Assembly (NCBI GenBank): GCA_035283065.1
Contig: DATEUP010000147.1
Coordinates: 1-13,600, forward strand
DNA from: DATEUP01 sp035283065
GTDB lineage: Archaea; Thermoplasmatota; DTKX01; DATEUP01
Length of the DNA: 13,600 nt
Direction of reading: 5' to 3'
Of the stretch, positions 1 through 6,111 are shown piece by piece (within the stretch, counting starts at the first letter, position 1; each line of letters starts with the position of its first letter). The notes below the pieces were generated by a model that was given only the letters and a program-made list of their open reading frames with translations, made no database searches and was not told where the DNA came from. Position numbers and translations under genes: made by a program.

Positions 1-63
1 GAGGTCGACGAGGCGTACGTCGAGGAGCTTGGAAGGGCGGGGCGCGGCGAACTTGCCCGCTAG
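1..63 (+). CDS. C-terminal end of an unidentified gene (partial, 5' end outside window)
   Basis: Frame 1 is open from the left edge to a TAG at 61-63 and gives 20 residues rich in Glu, Arg and Gly (it starts EVDEAYVEEL). Codons end mostly in G or C, like the clear genes nearby. The stop lies two bases from the stop of the leftward peptidase gene at 66, a tight tail-to-tail arrangement. Too little is visible to name a family. It could also be chance open frame in GC-rich DNA. Confidence 0.45.
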   Translation, partial: EVDEAYVEELGRAGRGELAR

Positions 64-65
64 GG

Positions 66-1466
66 CTAGACCCCCATCACGTTGACCCGCCAGGCCATGA
101 GCGCAAGCAGGGCCCGGAGCTGGACCCCCGCGCTCCTTTTCAGCGGCACGGGTTCGAACTTGCTCTTCGTGCGCAGGACCGCCGCCTGCCCCGTGATGCG
201 CGCGGAGAGGGCCTGCTCGACGCGCCTGGCCGCACCGTCCCCGCCGCGCGCGTATTCGCAGGCCGCGCGCCACGCCTCGCCAAGGACGAGGAGGTCTTCC
301 AGAGGGCCCACGACTTCGTGCTCGAAGAGGTCGGAGACCGTGGCGCTGCGGTCGTACTGAGGGTCCTTCGCCACGTCGCTCGAGGGCTCCTTGGCGCGGG
401 TGCGGAACTCCTCGAGGTGCTGGCGCACGGATTCCGCCACGAGCGAGGCGCCCGTCCCGTTGCGATCGAGGACCGGCGCCATCTCGTCGTCGAGCCGCTT
501 CATCTCGGCGGCCTGCTTCGTTGTGCGCTGGAGCACGACCTCGCGCAGGGGGCGGCTTGTGGGCGAGGCGTCCCGCAAGCGCCGGTCGAGCGCGCGCGGG
601 ACCTCCGCGTTGAAGGAAAACGCGTGGGGGACGGTGGAGGCGAGGTACTCGTCCGAGCACGCGCCGCGGTTCAGGTGCGGGAGGCGGTGGGGGGCGAAGC
701 GCTCGAAGTAGTCGTAGTAGTCGCGAAGCCCGTACATCCGGAAGATCCCCCGAGCGAGGGGGACCTCGAAGGGGACGTCGGGCGAGCGCTCCGAGAGGTG
801 GAGCCGCTCCGCGTCCACGGCGGCGCCAAGGGCGCCGTACGCCTCGGGTGCCTCGCGCGAGAGGTAGAAGTAGGGGTCGTGGAAGGCTGCGTTGTGGAGG
901 CCGAGCATGAAGTGGGGCCGCTCGCGGTCGATGAGGAGGCGCACGGCCTCCGTTTCGGGCGGGACCTTCGACCAACGGTGGGACTTGTACTCGACGGGGA
1001 AGGTCCACTCCATCTGCATGGCGGGAGGCGGGCGGAAGTGGTGCTTGGCCTGCTCCTCGATCGAGGAGGTGCCGGGAGACCACCCCTCGTTCAAGGCGGC
1101 CCCGTCGATGTCCCAGCACCGCACGGCCACGACCCGGGCCCCAAAGGGCCGCAGGACCTCCGGGTGCGCGAGCGCGGTGTTCAGGACGTGGTCGATGAGG
1201 AGCCCGCCCACGCCCTCGTCGGGGTGGGGAAACCCGAGGAGGAGCACGGTCATCGGGCCGGAGCCGACGGTGAGCGCCTCGATGGAGCGGCCTTGGCGCG
1301 AGCGCCCGATTGGCTCGACGGCGATTTCCCGGCCGTACCGAGACTGGAGGGCGCGCGTGCGCTCCTCGGCCTCCGCGACCGTGTAGATGCGTGCCCAGTC
1401 GGGGACGGAGGCGAGGATCCGCTCGGCTGCCTCGCGCTGGGCCGGGGAGAAGAGGTCGGGGGGCAT
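66..1466 (-). CDS. M14-family zinc carboxypeptidase-like metallopeptidase
   Basis: The product has 466 residues. Family M14 enzymes remove C-terminal residues from peptides, or cut amide bonds in modified substrates, using one zinc. Visible signatures are GFPHPDEGVGG (zinc ligands H81 and E84), LHNAAFHDPYFY (third ligand probably H191) and FSFNAEVP (catalytic Glu, E288). An upstream segment, VRCWDIDGAALNEGW, sits where the family has its substrate-binding Arg/Asn stretch. No signal peptide is visible, so the enzyme may be cytoplasmic. The ATG at 1466 is preferred over an upstream frame reaching 1700, because a TATA-like box at 1498-1505 lies about 35 bases before it and the longer N-terminus is low-complexity Pro/Arg/Gly sequence. 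The C-terminal 170 or so residues are charged and helical with no motif I recognise. The exact substrate cannot be told. Confidence 0.85.
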   Translation of the reverse strand: MPPDLFSPAQREAAERILASVPDWARIYTVAEAEERTRALQSRYGREIAVEPIGRSRQGRSIEALTVGSGPMTVLLLGFPHPDEGVGGLLIDHVLNTALAHPEVLRPFGARVVAVRCWDIDGAALNEGWSPGTSSIEEQAKHHFRPPPAMQMEWTFPVEYKSHRWSKVPPETEAVRLLIDRERPHFMLGLHNAAFHDPYFYLSREAPEAYGALGAAVDAERLHLSERSPDVPFEVPLARGIFRMYGLRDYYDYFERFAPHRLPHLNRGACSDEYLASTVPHAFSFNAEVPRALDRRLRDASPTSRPLREVVLQRTTKQAAEMKRLDDEMAPVLDRNGTGASLVAESVRQHLEEFRTRAKEPSSDVAKDPQYDRSATVSDLFEHEVVGPLEDLLVLGEAWRAACEYARGGDGAARRVEQALSARITGQAAVLRTKSKFEPVPLKRSAGVQLRALLALMAWRVNVMGV

Positions 1467-1497
1467 CGCGGGAGTACCGGGGAGCCCGGGGGAGGCG

Positions 1498-1505
1498 CTT
1501 AAACC
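1498..1505 (-). promoter_or_regulatory. TATA-like box for the M14 peptidase gene
   Basis: On the minus strand this reads GGTTTAAG, an AT-rich island in GC-rich DNA, centred about 35 bases before the ATG at 1466. With the usual archaeal spacing of about 25 bases from box to transcription start, the leader would be under 12 bases. Confidence 0.55.
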
Positions 1506-1614
1506 TTCGCGGGGAAGCGCCCGGCCGGCCTTCGGCCCGCGGCGCCCCCCAGGGGCTGGCGAGGGAGGAAAAGGGGAGCGGGGAAAGCCATCCAGACGTC
1601 CAGACTCCCCTTCC

Positions 1615-1622
1615 GATAAAAG
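1615..1622 (+). promoter_or_regulatory. TATA-like box for the citrate-synthase/icd cluster
   Basis: The sequence GATAAAAG stands out as A-rich within GC-rich DNA. A start about 25 bases downstream would leave a leader of roughly 55-60 bases before the ATG at 1702. That is long for this window and fits the presence of a real Shine-Dalgarno site at that gene. Confidence 0.45.
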
Positions 1623-1685
1623 CGAAAGAACCAACCTTCCACATCGACCCAGAAGGGCAAAGGGCAAGCGCGGAGCCGCCCTCCT

Positions 1686-1695
1686 TGAGGAGAGG
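1686..1695 (+). promoter_or_regulatory. Shine-Dalgarno site that fixes the start at 1702
   Basis: TGAGGAGAGG ends six bases before the ATG at 1702. The open frame extends upstream to 1387, but only this ATG has both a ribosome binding site and conservation with the N-terminus of the paralog downstream (EFTSFVKREAID against EFLTFVKKEAID). Confidence 0.65.
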
Positions 1696-1701
1696 ACCAA
1701 G

Positions 1702-3162
1702 ATGCAACAGAGCGCGAAGAGTCAGAGGGAATTCACATCGTTTGTCAAGCGAGAGGCCATCGACCTGCCGGACTTCGGGTTGGTCGAGGTGAAGGAGCCG
1801 AACCTGCACAAGGACATCTTCCCCTGGAGCCTGGCGCCCGTGATGCCGATCGACGGGGTGACGCTGCCCATCGAAGTCCAGGACAACCTCGAGATCACGG
1901 ACACGACGTTCCGCGACGGCCAGCAGGCGCGCGAGCCCTACACGACGGAGCAGATGGTGAAGCTCTACGGGTGGCTGCGCGAACTCGGGGGCCCGAAGGC
2001 CCGCATCTCGATGTCGGAGTTTTTCATCTACTCCAAACGGGACGTCGACGCCGTGAAGCAGTGCCTCACGATGGGGGGCGCCCCCAAGGTGACCGCGTGG
2101 ATCCGGGCGGCCAAGCAGGACGTGAAGCTCTTTGCCGAGACCTCGAAGGCCGTGGAGCAGGAGACGGGGCTGCCGCTCGACGAGACGGGGATCTTGACCT
2201 CGATCTCGGACTACCACATCTTTTACAAGTACGGCAACAAGGGGCGCAAGGAGGTCGTCGACGGGTACGTGGAACTCGTCGAGGAGGTCCTCAAGGCCGG
2301 TTTCTCTTGCCGTTGCCACCTGGAGGACTCGACGCGCTCGGACGTGTTCGGCGTCGTCGTCCCCTTCGTGCGCCGCCTCATGAAGCTCGCGGAGAAGCAT
2401 AGCAAGCGCGTCGTGATCCGCTACCCGGACACCGTCGGCGTCGGCGTGCCCTGGGACGTCGCGGCGCTGCCGCGGTCGATCCCGAAGCTCACGTACGTGC
2501 TCAAGACCGTTGCGGGCGTGCCACCCGCGTGGCTCGAGTTCCACGGGCACCAGGACCTCAACTACGGAGTCGCAAACGCCACGTCGGCGTGGCTCTACGG
2601 GGCGGGGCGAAACAACTGCACGCTGCTTGGCATCGGTGAGCGGGCGGGGAACATCCCGCTCGAGGACATGGTGTTCGCCTACGCGGGGATCAAGGGGTCG
2701 TTCGACGGGATGGACACGCGCGTGATCACGAAGATTGCCGAGTACTACGAGCGCGAGCTTGGGCACCTCAACCCAGAGTTCGCGCCGATCACGGGGAAGA
2801 ACTTCGCCGTGACGCGCGCGGGGATCCACGCCGACGGCGTGCTCAAGAATATCGAAATGTACCTGCCGTTCGACACCGAGAAGCTGCTCGACGTGCCGGC
2901 CGGAGTCGCGATCACCTCGTACTCGGGGACCTCGGGGATCGCGTTCTGGATGAACGCGCACTACAGGCTCAAGGGCGGCCACAAGCTCGGCAAGGACGAC
3001 CCCCGCGTGCAGAGCCTCTACGCGGACGCGATGAAGGTCTTTGACGAGGGGCGGACGACGCCGCTCACGGACCGCGAGATGGAAGACCTCGTCCAGCGGC
3101 ACGTCCCTGACGTGGCCGGAGGGCGCGGCCCGATGGCGTCGGGCGCCATGGCGCGGGGCTAG
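1702..3162 (+). CDS. Re-citrate synthase-like DRE-TIM enzyme, copy 1 (intact metal site)
   Basis: The product has 486 residues and belongs to the HMGL-like (DRE-TIM metallolyase) superfamily, which condenses acetyl-CoA with a 2-oxo acid. Signatures are ITDTTFRDGQQ (metal-binding D67, catalytic R71), HGHQD (metal ligands H281 and H283), GIGERAGN (N317) and RAGIHADG in the C-terminal subdomain. The regulatory domain of long isopropylmalate synthases is absent. From recalled sequence, SEFFIY, LPRSIPKL and the ATAWLYG-like segment resemble clostridial and deltaproteobacterial Re-citrate synthases more than homocitrate or isopropylmalate synthases, and the isocitrate dehydrogenase two genes on supports citrate as product. 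Homocitrate synthase remains possible. The C-terminus has a short Gly/Ala/Met tail that the second copy lacks. It is first in a rightward cluster. Confidence 0.8.
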   Translation: MQQSAKSQREFTSFVKREAIDLPDFGLVEVKEPNLHKDIFPWSLAPVMPIDGVTLPIEVQDNLEITDTTFRDGQQAREPYTTEQMVKLYGWLRELGGPKARISMSEFFIYSKRDVDAVKQCLTMGGAPKVTAWIRAAKQDVKLFAETSKAVEQETGLPLDETGILTSISDYHIFYKYGNKGRKEVVDGYVELVEEVLKAGFSCRCHLEDSTRSDVFGVVVPFVRRLMKLAEKHSKRVVIRYPDTVGVGVPWDVAALPRSIPKLTYVLKTVAGVPPAWLEFHGHQDLNYGVANATSAWLYGAGRNNCTLLGIGERAGNIPLEDMVFAYAGIKGSFDGMDTRVITKIAEYYERELGHLNPEFAPITGKNFAVTRAGIHADGVLKNIEMYLPFDTEKLLDVPAGVAITSYSGTSGIAFWMNAHYRLKGGHKLGKDDPRVQSLYADAMKVFDEGRTTPLTDREMEDLVQRHVPDVAGGRGPMASGAMARG

Positions 3163-3312
3163 GCGCATCCCGCCCCGCGCGCGGCGCCGTAGGTCACCAT
3201 CGGCATCGCGAGCGTCCGCGACGCGCAGGCGGGCCAGACGTGAACTCTCAATTAGCAGGAAACCGATCGGGGCGCGGCCGGTGGAGGCTTTGCGCCGCCC
3301 TCGGGGACAAGG
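3163..3312 (+). other. Spacer between the two citrate-synthase-like paralogs
   Basis: This gap of 150 bases has no convincing gene. The one AT-rich patch, CTCAATTAG near 3246-3254, could be a promoter for the second copy, about 60 bases before its ATG. A purine-rich GGGGACAAGG lies directly before 3313. I see no clear terminator. Confidence 0.4.
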
Positions 3313-4743
3313 ATGCCTATGGACCGCAACCAGCGCCTGCAGAAGGAGTTCCTTACCTTTGTCAAGAAGGAGGCCATCGACATGCCGGACCTTGGCATCG
3401 TGGACGTCAAGGAGCCCAACCTGCACAGGGAAATCTTCCCGTGGTCGACGGCCCCGGTCATGCCGATCGACGGGGTGTCGCTGCCGGTCGATGTGCCGAG
3501 GGACCTGTGGATCACGGACACGACGTTCCGCGATGGCCAGCAGGCCCGCGAGCCCTACACGACGGAGCAGATGGTGCGCCTCTACGAGATGCTGAAGCGC
3601 CTCGGCGGCCCCAAGAACAAGCTCTCGATGAGCGAGTTCTTTTTGTATACCAAGCGGGACGTGGAGGCCGTCAAGCAGTGCCTGCGGATGGGCGGCATGC
3701 CCAAGGTGACGGCCTGGATCCGGGCGGCGAAGCCCGACGTGAAGCTCTTTGCCGACACCTCGAAGGCGATCAAGGCGGAGACGGGCCTCGAGCTCGACGA
3801 GACGGGGATCCTCACGTCGATCTCGGACTACCACCTGTTCTACAAGTACGGCTCGAAAGGCCGCAAAGAGGTCGTCGACGGCTACCTCGAGCTCGTCGAG
3901 GAGGTCCTCAAGGCGGGCTATTCGTGCAGGTGCCACCTCGAGGACTCGACGCGGGCCGACATCTTCGGCGTCGTGGTGCCCTTCGTGAGGCGGCTCATGA
4001 AGCTCTCAGAGAAGTACGGCAAGCCGGTCGTGGTGCGATACCCCGACACGGTCGGGGTCGGCGTCCCCTGGGACATTGCGGCGCTCCCGCGCTCAATCCC
4101 CAAACTCACGTACATCCTGCGCGAAGTGTGCGGGATGCCCGCCGACTGGATCGAGTACCACGGCCAGACCGACCTCAACCTCGGCATCGCGAACGCGACG
4201 TCGGCGTGGCTCTACGGCGCGGCGCGCAACAACTGCACGCTCCTCGGGATCGGCGAGCGGTCGGGCAACATCTCGCTTGAGACGATGGTGTTCATGTACG
4301 CGGGGATCAAGGGGACCTTCGACGGGATGGACACGCGCGTGATCACGGACATCGTGAAGTACTACGAGCAGGAGCTCGGCTACACGACGCCGGAGTTCCA
4401 GCCGATCACGGGCAAGAACTTCAACGTGACGCGCGCGGGGATCCACGCCGACGGCGTGCTGAAGAATGTCGAGATGTACCTGCCCTTCGACACGGAGAGG
4501 CTGCTCGGGATCCCGCCCGGGGTCGGCATCACCTCATACTCGGGGACATCGGGGATCGCGTTTTGGCTAAACGCCCACTACAGGCTCACGGGCGGGCACA
4601 AGATCGGCAAGGACGACCCGCGGGTCCAGACGCTCTACACAGACATCATGAAGATCTTCGAGGAGGGGCGGACGACCTCGCTGTCGGACAAGGAGATGGA
4701 GAAGGTCGTGGAGCAGCACTTCCCGGACATCTCAAAGGACTAG
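3313..4743 (+). CDS. Re-citrate synthase-like DRE-TIM paralog, copy 2 (HxH changed to HxQ)
   Basis: The product has 476 residues and aligns with the preceding gene over its whole length, about four fifths identical by eye, so the two arose by tandem duplication. It keeps ITDTTFRDGQQ (D69, R73), GIGERSGN (N319) and RAGIHADG. The metal motif reads HGQTD (H283, Q285), where copy 1 and the wider superfamily have HxH. The codons CAC GGC CAG ACC GAC at 4159-4173 show this directly. Loss of one metal-ligand His could weaken catalysis, change the metal or substrate, or mark a regulatory subunit paired with copy 1. The frame is otherwise clean, which argues against decay. The ATG at 3313 follows GGGGACAAGG; an ATG at 3319 is the alternative start. 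The isocitrate dehydrogenase starts 25 bases after its stop. Confidence 0.78.
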   Translation: MPMDRNQRLQKEFLTFVKKEAIDMPDLGIVDVKEPNLHREIFPWSTAPVMPIDGVSLPVDVPRDLWITDTTFRDGQQAREPYTTEQMVRLYEMLKRLGGPKNKLSMSEFFLYTKRDVEAVKQCLRMGGMPKVTAWIRAAKPDVKLFADTSKAIKAETGLELDETGILTSISDYHLFYKYGSKGRKEVVDGYLELVEEVLKAGYSCRCHLEDSTRADIFGVVVPFVRRLMKLSEKYGKPVVVRYPDTVGVGVPWDIAALPRSIPKLTYILREVCGMPADWIEYHGQTDLNLGIANATSAWLYGAARNNCTLLGIGERSGNISLETMVFMYAGIKGTFDGMDTRVITDIVKYYEQELGYTTPEFQPITGKNFNVTRAGIHADGVLKNVEMYLPFDTERLLGIPPGVGITSYSGTSGIAFWLNAHYRLTGGHKIGKDDPRVQTLYTDIMKIFEEGRTTSLSDKEMEKVVEQHFPDISKD

Positions 4744-4768
4744 CGCGGCCAAAGCGGGGGGATCGACC

Positions 4769-5995
4769 GTGGGGGATCCGCCGGAAGGCCACGCGGTCGA
4801 GGTGAAGGCCGGCAAACTCGTCGTCCCCGAAGACCCCGTGATCCCTTTCATCGAGGGGGACGGCACGGGGCCCGACATCTGGCGCGCTTCGAGGTCCGTG
4901 TTCGACGCGGCGGTGAGGAAGGCTTACGGCGGGCGAAGGAAGATCGCCTGGATGGAGGTGCTCGCAGGCGAGAAGGCCAAGTCGAAGGTGGGCGACTGGC
5001 TTCCGCAGGAGACCGTCGAAGCCGTCCGGCGCTACAAGGTCGCGATCAAGGGGCCGCTCACGACACCCGTAGGCGGGGGGATCCGCTCGCTCAACGTGAC
5101 GATGCGCCAGGACCTCGACCTCTACCAGTGCATCCGGCCCGTGCGGTACTTCAAGGGCGTGCCCTCGCCGATGAAGGCGCCTGAGAAGGTCGACGTGGTG
5201 ATCTTCCGGGAGAACACGGAGGACGTGTACGCCGGAATTGAGTACAAGGCGGGCACGCCGGAGCAGAAGAAGGTCTTCGACTTCTTGACGAAGGAGATGA
5301 AGGCGAAGATCCGCCCCGACGCGGGGATCGGGATCAAGCCGATTTCCGAGTTCGGGACCAAGAGGCTCGTTCGCAAGGCGATCGCGTACGCAGTCGAGTA
5401 CAGGCGGACGGTCGTGACGCTGATCCACAAGGGGAACATCCAGAAGTTCACGGAAGGGGCCTTCCGCGACTGGGGCTACGAGGTGGCGGAGAAGGAGTTC
5501 GGTGACATCACGGTCCCCGAGTCGGAGCTTTCCAAGCACGGCGGCAAGCTGCCGCAGGGCAAGATCCTCATCAACGACCGGATCGCGGACAACGCATTCC
5601 AGCAGCTCCTCACGCGGCCCGACGAGTACCAGGTGCTTGCGACCCCGAACCTCAACGGCGACTACCTGTCGGACGCGGCGGCGGCGCAAGTCGGGGGCCT
5701 TGGGATCGCGCCGGGGGGAAACGTGGGGGACAGCGCGGCGCTCTTCGAGGCGACGCACGGGACGGCGCCGAAGTATGCGGGCCAGGACAAGGTGAACCCC
5801 GGGTCCGTGATCCTCTCGGGTTGCATGATGCTCCGCCACCTCGGGTGGAAGGAGGCGGCCGACGCGATCGAGCGAGCCTTCGAGTCGACGATCCTCGCGA
5901 AGGTCGTTACCTACGACTTTGCAAGGCAGCTTGTGCCGCCAGTGGAGCCCGTGAAGACCAGCGAGTTTGCCGCGGCGGTCGTGCGGAACCTCTAG
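4769..5995 (+). CDS. icd: Isocitrate dehydrogenase, NADP-dependent
   Basis: The product has 408 residues, close to the usual length of about 400-420. It oxidatively decarboxylates isocitrate to 2-oxoglutarate in the cytoplasm. It aligns with bacterial Icd end to end. Substrate-site residues include GGGIRSLNV (S107, N109) and R113, plus Y154 and K221. The NADP signature is complete: HGTAPKYAGQDKV with K335, Y336 and V342, and TYDFAR with Y382 and R386, matching E. coli K344, Y345, V351, Y391 and R395. Absence of the homoisocitrate or isopropylmalate dehydrogenase pattern argues against a lysine or leucine role. The start is a GTG preceded by GGGGGGATC, a plausible ribosome binding site, 25 bases after the upstream gene, so the two are probably co-transcribed. 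Confidence 0.93.
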   Translation: MGDPPEGHAVEVKAGKLVVPEDPVIPFIEGDGTGPDIWRASRSVFDAAVRKAYGGRRKIAWMEVLAGEKAKSKVGDWLPQETVEAVRRYKVAIKGPLTTPVGGGIRSLNVTMRQDLDLYQCIRPVRYFKGVPSPMKAPEKVDVVIFRENTEDVYAGIEYKAGTPEQKKVFDFLTKEMKAKIRPDAGIGIKPISEFGTKRLVRKAIAYAVEYRRTVVTLIHKGNIQKFTEGAFRDWGYEVAEKEFGDITVPESELSKHGGKLPQGKILINDRIADNAFQQLLTRPDEYQVLATPNLNGDYLSDAAAAQVGGLGIAPGGNVGDSAALFEATHGTAPKYAGQDKVNPGSVILSGCMMLRHLGWKEAADAIERAFESTILAKVVTYDFARQLVPPVEPVKTSEFAAAVVRNL

Positions 5996-6070
5996 CGCGG
6001 AAGCCCGCCCCTAGCAAGCCCCTTGATCGACCGGCGAACGGCGGGTCGACGTCATCATCGGTAGTCGGGG

Positions 6071-6084
6071 CGCAACGCTTTTCC
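6071..6084 (+). promoter_or_regulatory. Upstream element of the FKBP-cytochrome gene (copy A of a 14-base repeat)
   Basis: CGCAACGCTTTTCC occurs here and again at 7971-7984, each time 27-34 bases before the start of one of two paralogous genes, and each is soon followed by GGGCCTGCC. The pyrimidine-rich core CTTTTCC is a reasonable degenerate TATA box with a very short leader to the ATG at 6112. That it acts as a promoter is inference; the repeat itself is seen directly. Confidence 0.5.
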
Positions 6085-6111
6085 ACCTCTCGTGGCGATG
6101 TGGGCCTGCCA

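Larger units (their letters stand above)
1467..1701. other. Divergent intergenic region between the peptidase and citrate-synthase-like genes
   Basis: Both flanking genes are transcribed away from this stretch. It holds a leftward TATA-like box near 1501 and a rightward one near 1618, plus a purine-rich ribosome binding site before 1702. I see no other gene or repeat, apart from a short CCAGAC direct repeat at about 1592-1604 around a GACGTC palindrome, which may be chance. Confidence 0.6.

Noticed and set aside
318..1502. Long rightward open frame opposite the M14 peptidase
   Set aside because: It has no recognisable domain, is rich in Arg/Gly/Val/Leu, and mirrors a gene with clear zinc-site motifs. 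Long antisense frames are expected in GC-rich DNA.
1467..1700. N-terminal extension of the M14 peptidase to 1700
   Set aside because: It would overlap the promoter regions of both divergent genes and encodes Pro/Arg/Gly-rich sequence outside the fold.
1702..4743. Tandem copies as an assembly duplication artefact
   Set aside because: The two copies differ at many positions, at their ends and in a catalytic motif, so they are real paralogs.
4646..5839. Long leftward open frame opposite isocitrate dehydrogenase
   Set aside because: Low-complexity Arg/Leu/Val/His translation, fully opposite a certain icd gene.
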